Origin: Stramenopiles sp. TOSAG23-3
Taxonomy: Eukaryota; Sar
Length of the DNA: 14,310 bases
Assembly: GCA_900128585.1 (NCBI GenBank)
Contig: LT642484.1
Span: forward strand, 1-14,310
Reading direction: 5' to 3'
In this document: piece after piece, positions 7,159-14,310 of the stretch
Layout of the letters: the number at the start of each line of letters is the position of its first letter
Numbering within the stretch: the first letter of the stretch is position 1
Notes under the pieces: generated by a model
What the model was told of the DNA's origin: nothing
The model's database searches: none
The model's input: the letters and a program-made list of their open reading frames with translations, nothing else
Position numbers and translations under genes: made by a program

Positions 7159-7731
7159 TTTTTATAATAATAATAATAATAAATAATAATAAAAAAATTG
7201 ATATTATTAATATTATATTTTATTATTATTCTGTATCACATAATGTGCTTCGTTGTTCACATCATATTATCTCGTACAAAAAAAAAAAAAAAATAATAAT
7301 ACTACTTTTTTTTTTTTTCAGAAGAAGATTTTTTTATAATATATAATAATAGACCTTTCACCACTACGGTACCAGGTATAATACCAGGTACCTGGTACCT
7401 GGTACCAGGTACCGGTATTATATTAATACCAGGTACAGCAGCAGAGAAGAAGAGGAATAAATAAATAAATACCATCATCATCGTCACCGGCGGTATATTT
7501 AAGTAAGTAACAATGCAGCTAGCAATACCTCCTGGATAATTATAATGTATTTGACAATAATTGACACTTTCGAACTTAATTGAATTTGCGACGACAACGT
7601 CTATACAAAGAATTAAGAAACCAATGGAGAATTGAACCGTTCCCGTATCCCAAGAATTATTTATTGTAGGAAAGTGTTCCAGATAAAGTACTGTGCGAGG
7701 TAGGGGGTTGCAATTTCTGAAGTAAAACGCC
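7159..7731. other. Intergenic region between the duplicated-module and TRPML-like genes
   Basis: The first part is an ATT microsatellite (7160-7240), then long A and T runs (7277-7318), then palindrome cluster 4. From about 7490 the sequence becomes leader-like. It contains three short uORFs before the TRPML start: 7513-7539 (8 codons plus stop), 7545-7583 (12 plus stop) and 7624-7635 (3 plus stop). If the transcript starts upstream of 7513 these would dampen translation of the channel. No other gene is seen. Confidence 0.5.
7367..7436. repeat. Palindrome cluster 4: tandem CCAGGTACCTGG units
   Basis: The densest copy of the GGTACC family: about 70 bp made almost entirely of overlapping ACCAGGTA, TACCTGGT and GGTACC words. 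It includes a perfect 20-bp palindrome GGTACCTGGTACCAGGTACC near 7394-7413 and outer ATACC/GGTAT ends. It lies roughly 200 bp past the stop at 7158 and 300 bp before the TRPML-like start, between A/T runs. Confidence 0.7.
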
Positions 7732-9279
7732 ATGGCCGGGCATCGTCAAATGTCCTCCTACGACTTCGTTAGGTTGACCCCGAGTGAAGTCTACCAGAAA
7801 TATGGCCGTGTCCCTTACTCTGTTGTTTTTCACATCATGTCGGTTGTGCTGGTAACTGCCTTTGTGGTTTTACAGTCTAATCGTATACGGGTGCGCAGGC
7901 TGGCCGGGGACGAGATGTGGTCTACTCTGTTGTGGAAAGATGTAGTGAACCGGACTGGGCGGCACAGCGAGCCGTTAGAGAGGTGGAAATCGAATACATA
8001 CTTTTTGGTCGAGCGGAAGAACTTGTTGAAAGACGCCCATAACATGCTGAATTCATATTATAGCCTCGAGCGCGCAACGGTTGACGATTGGTTTGTGTAC
8101 GATCCGTCCGACGACAAAAATATTATCAAACCGCCCGTGTATACCGTGGTAAGCCGCACGCCGGACACCCCGCCCTCCCGTGACGCCGAGCTTCCTTTTT
8201 ACGACCCCGGCCGGTCTCATTTGTCGAGCAAAGTGGAGAAGATGCTTACGCGACGAATCCCGGGGATCTTGGGCGAGTACAAGACAGCGAACAAAACTAT
8301 TGTGGAACCGAAAGGGTTTCAAGAATGGCTAGATAATGTGGTGTATGTTGAGTTTCACTTTCAGATTGGTACCGTGGTTCCCCGCGGGGCGTACATCATG
8401 TCAAACCCGTCTCGAGTTTGGGACGTCTTGGTCCGTTACGAATGTATGTTCGAAGGTTCTATTACTGCTTCCATCGACTCGAGCAATATGTATTACTGCA
8501 ATACAAACGACTGTAGCTTTTTAACGCCTGCTGCCATTTTGTTGTTTGCGTGCGCGGTGTCGGCTTGCTTTGGCCAAGCCTTCGTCCTTTCGGAGGTTTG
8601 CCGGTCGGTTAACATTTACCGGAAAATCCGCTTTGTCGACCCTGTCGGGTTTCGGAAATTGACGTGGAAAGATCGCCTGGAATTTTTGAAATCGTCCTAC
8701 GTGCTTTACACTGCTGCAAACGTATCAGTGTTATTTTTTTGTTTGCTGGTTGTCAGGGGTGCCTACAGTGGTGGCGTGTACTGCCCTGACGATTTCGTAA
8801 AGCAGATGTTCCTGGGCATAGGGGTGGCCGCCCTGTGGATGAACGTAACTCAATACATCCGCGGTGAGTCCCGTTACAACACGATTTTTGTCACTTTGAA
8901 GCACGCGTCCATGCAGGTCTGGAAGTTGTTGGTTGGCGTAACCCCCGTCTTCGTCGCGTACGGCCTGTTTGGTTATGCGTATTACGGCTTGAGGGCTGCT
9001 CGTTTTTCGGACCTCTCCCACACGTTTATGGAACTCTTTGCTGTCCTAAACGGCGACGAAATTCACCCTACGTACGTGGACTTGGAAGCGGCCGACCACC
9101 TGACCATGGGGTTCATCGAGTACGTGTACCTCTACAGCTTCATCATTATATTTTCGTTTCTTGCGGCACGATTGTGCGTCTCCATGATCGAAGATGTGTA
9201 CCACCAGTCAAAATATGCAGAAGGGGAGTTCACCGTTAGCGAACGTTTGTCCAGTATTTTGAGAGAAATGGAGGACTAA
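7732..9279 (+). CDS. Mucolipin-type (TRPML-like) TRP cation channel
   Basis: The product has 515 residues and a strong start context (CGCCATGG). The layout matches TRPML: a short cytosolic N-terminus with YGRVPYSVVFH leading into membrane segment S1 (about 27-48), a large lumenal loop (49-262) with Cys 238, 256 and 261 able to form disulfides, S2 (263-287), S3 (325-345), S4 (355-375), S5 (395-418), a pore helix and filter (TFMELFAVLNGDE, 431-443), and S6 (461-487, YVYLYSFIIIFSFLAA). The LNGD filter is the hallmark of mucolipins, whose animal members release Ca2+ and other cations from endolysosomes under PI(3,5)P2 control. Here the second acidic filter residue is Glu rather than Asp, and the C-terminal tail is only about 28 residues. 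The related polycystin family is less likely because of the filter and the S1 motif. Vacuole or lysosome location is inferred from family. Confidence 0.85.
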   Translation: MAGHRQMSSYDFVRLTPSEVYQKYGRVPYSVVFHIMSVVLVTAFVVLQSNRIRVRRLAGDEMWSTLLWKDVVNRTGRHSEPLERWKSNTYFLVERKNLLKDAHNMLNSYYSLERATVDDWFVYDPSDDKNIIKPPVYTVVSRTPDTPPSRDAELPFYDPGRSHLSSKVEKMLTRRIPGILGEYKTANKTIVEPKGFQEWLDNVVYVEFHFQIGTVVPRGAYIMSNPSRVWDVLVRYECMFEGSITASIDSSNMYYCNTNDCSFLTPAAILLFACAVSACFGQAFVLSEVCRSVNIYRKIRFVDPVGFRKLTWKDRLEFLKSSYVLYTAANVSVLFFCLLVVRGAYSGGVYCPDDFVKQMFLGIGVAALWMNVTQYIRGESRYNTIFVTLKHASMQVWKLLVGVTPVFVAYGLFGYAYYGLRAARFSDLSHTFMELFAVLNGDEIHPTYVDLEAADHLTMGFIEYVYLYSFIIIFSFLAARLCVSMIEDVYHQSKYAEGEFTVSERLSSILREMED

Positions 9280-9940
9280 ACGCAGTCTGACGAGGGCACA
9301 AGGTGGCGTGTCGTGCTGCATGTGTTGCACGAGATCACACAGGGCGGGAGAATCGGAGAGTTTGTCAAGGGGTGAAAGCAAATCGAAAGTTATATCAAGG
9401 ATTCCGGTCATGAAAGAAAGTTTGTTTTATCTTTTCAGTAAGATGTCCAAAATGTTGCTCATCTACAACCACAACGTATCACAGTTGTGATAATTTTACT
9501 ATTTTTAATAAAAAACAAATTATACAGTATGTTTTAAGACGCTCAAAAAAAAAAGAAGGTAAAACCGTTCAAGAACCCAAACTCCTCCTTGTTCCAGAAT
9601 ACGAAAAAATATTCTGATAATGTATGTCAAACTATTATAAGTTAAGATTGTTTTGAGACAACGGCTATTATTGAGTTGTAGATGCCTGGATCTGCCCCAA
9701 AAAGTATTTTGAAAAGGCGAGTACAGCATTTTAATATATTTCGTTTTTAATTATCTTCGGACGAGGAGTTGGACCATCAGGCAGAAGAGGAGGCGGAAGT
9801 AGACTCGGGTATACAGTAGTAGTAAATTATTTTTTGGTTCTTAACAGCATGATGAAGACCATTAGAGGGGTGTGTATTTTGCAAAATTACTATTAGTCTG
9901 TATGTTAATGGTGTCATTCACTCTTTTCACTAGTTATCCA
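9280..9940. other. Intergenic region after the TRPML-like gene
   Basis: The first ~200 bp are GC-balanced and probably the channel 3' UTR; they hold a 6-bp stem hairpin TCGTGC...GCACGA around 9311-9332. Farther on, CAGAATA / TATTCTG arms (9595-9616) form a 7-bp stem with an A-rich loop. An A run lies at 9545-9554. A purine-rich stretch at 9757-9810 reads as an acidic peptide in one frame (SSDEEL...) but has a stop directly upstream and no ATG. No RNA gene is recognised. Confidence 0.45.
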
Positions 9941-9980
9941 CACTCGGCGTTCCAATCGAAGACGCACCGTTCACTGCAAC

Positions 9981-10170
9981 ATGAAGAGAACATCGCTCGC
10001 TTCGGGCACAACAGAGTAATGTCCTAATCATTACAATCTGTTGGTTTGTTTGCCCCACTTCAGAAAACCGCTACGTGATGGAAAGAACCGCCCGTGTCCG
10101 GAGAGCAAAAACATGGTGTTCGGCCGCCATATTCTCATGTACACACACGCTGCACGTGGTCACCCGGTGA
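9981..10170 (+). other. Possible two-exon small gene (46 residues), speculative
   Basis: ATG at 9981 (context CAACATG) opens 12 codons to a TAA. The stop overlaps GTAATG at 10016, and a pyrimidine-rich TTTGCCCCACTTCAG ends at 10063, with CTAATCA between as a branch-like site. Removing 10016-10063 (48 bp) joins the frame to 35 more codons ending in TGA at 10168-10170, giving a basic 46-residue peptide (start MKRTSLASGTTENRYVME). The local base composition is gene-like, unlike the surrounding spacer. I recognise no homologue, all other genes here lack introns, and the RPS25 3' UTR may overlap this region, so confidence is low. Confidence 0.15.
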
Positions 10171-10187
10171 AAAATCTGCGACGCCAT

Positions 10188-10511
10188 TTATTCTTGTGCT
10201 GCGGAAGTAGCAACAATCATACCACGGTGTGAATAAGTAACTTTGAGGAGACCTTTCCCTGTAAGTTCCTTAATGGCGGCTCGGGCAAGGGATCCGTTAA
10301 GCTTTAGGCGTTCCGAAAGGTTGGAGATAGTAACAACTTTCATTTTAGGAACTTCTTTGTAAAGGCGTTCATATGTATCTTTGTCGAACAATACCATGGC
10401 GTTAGACTTTTCACGCGACTTTCCTTTGGACCACTTCTTCTTTTTACCCTTGGACGCTTGGGCAGCGGCCATTTTTTGGGCCTTGGATTTTTGTTGCGTT
10501 TTAGGTGGCAT
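10188..10511 (-). CDS. RPS25: 40S ribosomal protein eS25
   Basis: The 107-residue product has the usual eS25 length and layout. A Lys-rich N-terminal extension (MPPKTQQKSKAQK, then GKKKKWSKGKSREK at 22-35) is followed by a winged-helix core starting at VLFDKDTYERLYKEVPKMK. The best-conserved stretch is NGSLARAAIKELTGKGL (72-88). eS25 sits on the head of the small subunit near the E site and is needed by several IRES-driven and non-canonical initiation modes. The C-terminus (YSHRGMIVATS) departs from the usual Q-x-IYTR-like ending but keeps the beta-hairpin pattern. The gene is single-exon, convergent with the TRPML-like gene and divergent from the protease gene. An in-frame uORF ends six bases before the start codon, counting from the TAA. 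Confidence 0.95.
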   Translation of the reverse strand: MPPKTQQKSKAQKMAAAQASKGKKKKWSKGKSREKSNAMVLFDKDTYERLYKEVPKMKVVTISNLSERLKLNGSLARAAIKELTGKGLLKVTYSHRGMIVATSAAQE

Positions 10512-10514
10512 ATT

Positions 10515-10655
10515 TTATATAGTATTGGGTAGAAAAATGTCTTGAACTAATACAAGTATTTGATTGTATAATATATTTGCTAATCGTCCAGAAAGAGTTT
10601 CGTTACCACGGTTTTCTTCACGGTCCAATCGTGCATCGGTCTTGGATTGCTCCAT
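10515..10655 (-). other. 46-codon upstream ORF in frame with RPS25
   Basis: On the minus strand an ATG at 10655 opens 46 codons ending in TAA at 10517-10515. One codon (AAT) separates this stop from the RPS25 ATG, and both frames are the same. The peptide is polar at first (MEQSKTDARLDREENRGNET) then hydrophobic (ILYNQILVLVQDIF). The first half of the DNA has gene-like composition; the second half is A/T-rich. It could be a uORF controlling RPS25, a small independent gene, an alternative N-terminus made by stop-codon readthrough, or chance. A possible GTAACG donor and TTGTATTAG acceptor inside it would make an intron that keeps the frame. No homologue recognised. Confidence 0.3.
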
Positions 10656-12072
10656 GGACGTCTTCGGTGGAATGATCGTTCAATAATTAACTATACTATG
10701 CAATTTGTTTGTTTGTTTCTTTTTTTTCTTCTTTCTTCTTCTATCTCCTTTCGTTTTTTCTTTCTTCTTCTATCTTGTGTTCATGTTGTTATGTAATTCG
10801 GATGAAAAGTATTCTCTCCCTCCTCTGAAGAAGCTATTACAACAACAAACAACAAAAACCATTTAGTATACTATACACATTTAAAGTATATAATCATGCT
10901 TATATATCCCTATTTAAATACAATTCTAATTTCATTCTATCTTATACTATCTATACGCTAAACTATCTATTATGAATGCTGTGTTTATCTTTCTGTTATT
11001 GTTATGTTATATACAGTTAATAGGTACATTATATGTATTCTATTTTTATCTTAATTACAATTTCATAATCTTTTGAAGGAAGGATGAAAATTAAAAATTA
11101 AAATGTTGAGAAAATGTAAGGAACGACTGGTTGTCAAGAAAAGCAATGTTATTCCTATGTTAATTATACTAAACGACACAGTAAATGAAACAACGAACAA
11201 CCACCAAATGAAAGTTGAAATAATTAAGGTAAGGTTTATAAATATTACGCTACTATATACTCTACTATCAATTATTATATAATTTATTATTATATAAAAA
11301 ATGGTTTTATAGTTTAAATGTCCGAAGTGTCATTTGTCATATATCCCTTACTTTACAAAGCAACAAACAACTTCTTCCTTGGGTTGGTTTTATTCCTATG
11401 TTAATTATATCTCATGTACGAATTTAAATAGGCAAACCACAGTACCACCACCGTATCGTACCTTTTTAGCGGAAAATGAAAAAAAGTATTAAAAGAAAAA
11501 GAAAGAAATGAAAAAAAAGGGGGGGAGGTATTGTATACTATAGATATATATTAATCTTACCTATAACTTCTATATAATGTCAATAGTATACTTAAATATT
11601 ATATATTATTATACTTTATCCCTATATAAACTTTACTATAATTTTAAAATACTGTATTTTAGAACTATTTAAATCAACAACATATTTACTTATTATATAT
11701 AGATATATATAATGTTATATACATATTTTATATATTTATTTGATTCAGTTTTTTTTTTTTTAATTTTTCTTTTTTCCGTTACGATCATAAATATTATTTA
11801 TCTCATCCATCATCTTCATCAATTATTAATAAGGATCTTCTATATAATAATTAATTATAGAGACTATTATTAGTACTGTAGTAGTAGCAATAATGAAATC
11901 AGATTAGAAGAAATAAGAGAAAATTAGCGTAGTTGTATAGTATTAAATTAAATAAAAAGGGGGAGGACAATTCACAATCCAATTCACAATCCGATAGAAA
12001 GAAAATATTGAACGAGAATCTATTGTGATGACAAGAAAACACAGAAAACAGTCGAGGGGTATATAGTATAGG
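10656..12072. other. Long AT-rich divergent intergenic region
   Basis: About 1.4 kb between RPS25 (-) and the protease gene (+). It is dominated by A/T, with TTC-rich tracts (10715-10770), AACAAACAAC-type words, TATATA runs and a 22-bp near-palindrome (ATTATATATA-GA-TATATATAAT, 11692-11713). A 20-bp direct repeat occurs at 11149 and 11390 (listed separately). CCCT-containing words of the type TATATCCCT recur near 10903, 11338 and 11618, which may be remnants of an old repeat. The RPS25 promoter should lie near 10660-10720 and the protease leader near 11960-12072. I find no tRNA, snRNA or coding sequence. Confidence 0.55.
11149..11409. repeat. 20-bp direct repeat pair, 241 bp apart
   Basis: TTATTCCTATGTTAATTATA occurs exactly at 11149-11168 and at 11390-11409. 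The flanks differ on both sides, so this is a discrete pair rather than the edge of a longer obvious repeat. The 221 bp between the copies hold no coding sequence. It could be a target-site or recombination footprint or part of a degenerate dispersed repeat. Confidence 0.5.
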
Positions 12073-13710
12073 ATGGTTGTTTTTTCTAGTCTGCGGGAAA
12101 AGAAGATGGCAGTATACTTGGCGTTGGTGTTTTACTTGCTCGGCCTGTTGTCCGTGTCGTGCGCAGGGTTCTCTCAACGGTTGAGGATGGGACCCCGCAA
12201 TGCTGCGACAGTGCTGGGCACCGATAGTTTGATAGAAGTCAAAGAAGAGACGGCGTTCACCGTGGACCTTGAGCGGAGCGCCGTCTCGCACTCGAAGAAG
12301 GTGCGTTTTCTCATGGCGCTGAAAGCGACGCACCAGCACCTTAGCTCGGACGAGGCGTCCCTGTTGGACGTGTCGGAGGTCCCGCTCCAGGAGCAAGTGC
12401 TGAGCGAGAAAAGGCTCGCGACCTACTTTGGTAGCGTGCAGATAGGGGAGTGCGTAGGGAGCAACGGGGCGCCGACAGAGTGCACCCCGGAGAAAAAGGA
12501 GAAGTTGACGTTCAAGATGCTCTTTGATACGGGTAGTTGTGAGTTTTGGATTCCGGGCGTAGGGTGCACGAAGGCGGAGAAGTACCAAGACCGGTGCAGC
12601 AACCACCGGACCTACGACCCGCTCCTGAGCGAGAGTTACCAGAAGAAACTGAATGGGGCTGGCCCATTCAGCGAGGACCAGAAGATGTGCATCCAGTACC
12701 TGAGCGGGAAGGTCGAAGGGTTCATGGCCAAGGACACGATCACGATCGGGGACCTCAAGGTCACCTCCCAGGTTTTTGGGATGGCGGACACGATCGACGT
12801 CCCGCTGCTGGACGAAGTAGTTTGGGACGGGATCATTGGCCTGGCGTACCCGAACCAAAAGCTGAACGAGCAGGGGGTCGTCCCCTTGGTTGACAACATG
12901 ATGGGAAAGAAAACCCTGCAGAACAACGTCTTCGCCTACTACATTGGGCACAACAGCGGCGCGGTGACCTTTGGGGGTGTCGACCAGAAGTACTTCTCCG
13001 GGACGGACAACAAGTTCCGGTACGCCGCGGTGACGGAGAAGACGTACTGGACGATCGAGCTCATCGACGTCGAGCTCCAGTATGGTAGCAAGCCGGCGAC
13101 GAAGACGAACCTGTGCGCGAGCAACCCGAACGGGAGGTGCAAGGCGATCGTCGACACGGGGACGTACTTGATTTACGGGCCCCGGGACCACGTCACCGGG
13201 CCGTTGAAGGATTTGTCGGTGGGGGCCTGCAGCGACATTGAAAAGCTGCCCAAGGTGACCTTCATCATGTACGCCGGGGAGGGCCAGACCCCGGCCCGCT
13301 TGACCTTGGAGCCCCGGGACTACGTCCTGGAGTTCAACGTCCCGTCAGACTCCCAGAGCGTGTTTTTGGAGGAGGGGCTCGCGGCCGGGAGCAAGCACAT
13401 GGAGGCCGCGAATGTAAATTGCGCCGATCCGGAGACGGCGAAGGATAGTTCAAAGTGTACAAAAGATTGCGTCATCGGCATTGGCCCAGACAACGACTCC
13501 GGCTGGACCCTTGGCCAAGTTTTTCTCCGTTCGTTCTACACCGTGTTTGACCGTGATACTGACCGGGTCGGGTTCATTCGGAACAACCCCCGGGCAAAGC
13601 ACCCTGGGCCGGGTCCCCTCCACGGGTCCATCCAGACTAGCCTACGTAACTCAAAAGATGAAATTGGTAAGAACGGGAAACTGTTCAAACCTCCAGGCTC
13701 CCGCTTGTAA
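12073..13710 (+). CDS. Pepsin-family (A1) aspartic protease with signal peptide and propeptide
   Basis: The product has 545 residues. The signal peptide core AVYLALVFYLLGLLSVSCAG lies at 13-32. The ATG at 12073 gives an 11-residue charged n-region; the ATG at 12106 (AAGATGG) starts right before the core and is an equally plausible start. Residues about 33-115 are a propeptide. The first catalytic motif is FDTGS (151-155, Asp152), followed by WIPGVGC. The flap region is CIQYLSGKVEG (206-216) with Tyr209. Then come WDGIIGLAYPN (251-261), the second catalytic motif VDTGT (360-364, Asp361) and the closing WTLGQVFLRSFYTVFD...VGFI (478-502). Both catalytic Asp are present, so an active enzyme is expected. 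Odd points are YLSG in the flap where Y-G-x-G is usual, Cys-rich inserts, and a 41-residue basic tail (PGPGPLHG and onward) after the usual end. Action in an acidic vacuole or secretion is inferred. Codon use is strongly GC-ending in the middle of the gene. Confidence 0.93.
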   Translation: MVVFSSLREKKMAVYLALVFYLLGLLSVSCAGFSQRLRMGPRNAATVLGTDSLIEVKEETAFTVDLERSAVSHSKKVRFLMALKATHQHLSSDEASLLDVSEVPLQEQVLSEKRLATYFGSVQIGECVGSNGAPTECTPEKKEKLTFKMLFDTGSCEFWIPGVGCTKAEKYQDRCSNHRTYDPLLSESYQKKLNGAGPFSEDQKMCIQYLSGKVEGFMAKDTITIGDLKVTSQVFGMADTIDVPLLDEVVWDGIIGLAYPNQKLNEQGVVPLVDNMMGKKTLQNNVFAYYIGHNSGAVTFGGVDQKYFSGTDNKFRYAAVTEKTYWTIELIDVELQYGSKPATKTNLCASNPNGRCKAIVDTGTYLIYGPRDHVTGPLKDLSVGACSDIEKLPKVTFIMYAGEGQTPARLTLEPRDYVLEFNVPSDSQSVFLEEGLAAGSKHMEAANVNCADPETAKDSSKCTKDCVIGIGPDNDSGWTLGQVFLRSFYTVFDRDTDRVGFIRNNPRAKHPGPGPLHGSIQTSLRNSKDEIGKNGKLFKPPGSRL

Positions 13711-14310
13711 GGGAAGGGAGGGAATGTCTCTCCTCTCGTGGTGTGTAAGATAATAAATATACATACTTTTTGTACAGACGATTTGATGAGATGGATTAGA
13801 ATTAACCCTTATCCAGACTCTAACTCTAATTATATTCCTTACTTCTAATTTTGTATTAGTGCGTCATTAAATATATATATGTGATGATGACGTAGTAGCA
13901 ATTGTTAGACGACTATTTTATAATTAATAAAATATATATAATGCTATTATTATATCTTACTATTATATCCTTCTTCTTCTTCTTCTTGAATCTTTCTATA
14001 AGGTCTATTATTATATTTTTTGGTATACAGACGATAGCGAGGAGATGAACAAAATGCATCATCACCACAGATTGATTTTTATTAATTTCTACTTACGGCG
14101 AACACTGCTTCGGTAATTAAAAATCTTCTTTCCCCTTCTTATTATGCTGTTGTCATATTTAATAAATTACAAAAAAATAATAATTACAAAAAAAAATGGA
14201 GGATGATTTGATGATGAGCCTTATTATTTTATTATTATTCAGGCGACAACCCTTGATCTAAGTGTTTTAAGGGAATGATAAATACTTTTAATTAACCTAG
14301 TATTAACACT
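13711..14310. other. AT-rich region after the protease gene
   Basis: A short G-rich then A/T-rich stretch follows the stop and is probably the 3' UTR (AATAAATATAC near 13751-13762 is a polyadenylation-like site). The remainder is A/T-rich with a TTC microsatellite (13971-13987) and ATT runs. On the minus strand, GCCGTAAGTAG near 14090-14100 resembles a splice donor, but no open frame of useful length precedes it. No gene is visible up to the window end. Confidence 0.5.

Noticed and set aside
9849-9990. C/D-box snoRNA suggested by ATGATGA at 9849-9855
   Set aside because: No CTGA D box lies at a suitable distance and no terminal stem is visible.
9940-10020. RNase P/MRP or tRNA-like signals (ACAGAGTAA; GTTCCAATC)
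   Set aside because: The first misses the ACAGNRA consensus at its last base and lacks the other conserved regions; the second is not flanked by a T-stem or an acceptor stem.
10041-10232. 63-codon plus-strand ORF overlapping the end of RPS25
   Set aside because: It has no proper ATG at its start, overlaps RPS25 antisense and shows no recognisable features.
11899-13191. 430-codon minus-strand ORF across the protease gene
   Set aside because: It is antisense to a protein with unmistakable aspartic-protease motifs and exists because GC-ending codons suppress stops on the other strand. Its product is compositionally odd and its far end runs through A/T-rich spacer.
472-13710. A functional gene cluster linking the TRPML-like channel, the aspartic protease and the PA-domain protein
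   Set aside because: All three fit the secretory or endolysosomal system, but orientations are mixed, spacers are long, and gene order carries little functional meaning in eukaryotes of this kind.
14080-14310. Minus-strand exon ending in a GTAAGT donor near the right edge
   Set aside because: Frames leading to the donor contain stops within a few codons and lack a usable ATG, so there is no coding support.
1-14310. CRISPR array, transposase, integrase or attachment sites
   Set aside because: No regularly spaced identical repeats with unique spacers and no transposase or integrase-like proteins were seen; the repeats found are palindromic clusters and microsatellites.

Overview
This window is nuclear DNA of a eukaryote, most likely a protist or alga with a compact, intron-poor gene style. 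It encodes a cytosolic eukaryotic ribosomal protein (eS25), two proteins with secretory signal peptides, a mucolipin-type TRP channel and an ankyrin protein. All seven confident genes read as single uninterrupted ORFs. Bacterial operons, Shine-Dalgarno sites and mobile-element genes are absent. The spacers are very AT-rich and full of A/T runs and ATT, CAT and TTC microsatellites, whereas the genes have balanced to high GC. The lineage cannot be fixed by eye; a stramenopile, alveolate or red-algal relative all fit.

Layout: (1) 472-2511 (+), a secreted or lumenal protein with two PDZ-like and two PA-like domains. (2) 3329-3496 (+), a 55-residue microprotein that is almost only the PDCD4-type 'GAG..NWG ... 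DPNYDS' segment. (3) 3801-5198 (-), an acidic-tailed ankyrin-repeat protein with an unrecognised, possibly PH-like, C-terminal half. (4) 6010-7158 (+), an unrecognised 382-residue protein whose C-terminal half is two diverged copies of one ~90-residue module. (5) 7732-9279 (+), a TRPML/mucolipin-like cation channel. (6) 10188-10511 (-), RPS25, preceded by an in-frame 46-codon upstream ORF. (7) 12073-13710 (+), a pepsin-family (A1) aspartic protease whose codon use is markedly more GC-rich than its neighbours.

The spacers carry a recurring short palindromic element built on GGTACC (variants of CCAGGTACCTGG), in four clusters at about 213, 5427-5483, 5667-5707 and 7367-7436. This is the most repeated non-coding signal here. 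Several genes have upstream AUGs or short uORFs.

The genes do not form an obvious pathway. Three of the seven (PDZ/PA protein, TRPML-like channel, aspartic protease) would act in the secretory or endolysosomal system. Two (eS25, PDCD4-motif microprotein) relate to the 40S ribosome. In a eukaryote that proximity is weak evidence of joint function. The best candidates for undescribed biology are the duplicated module of the 382-residue protein, the stand-alone PDCD4-motif microprotein, and the GGTACC palindrome family.
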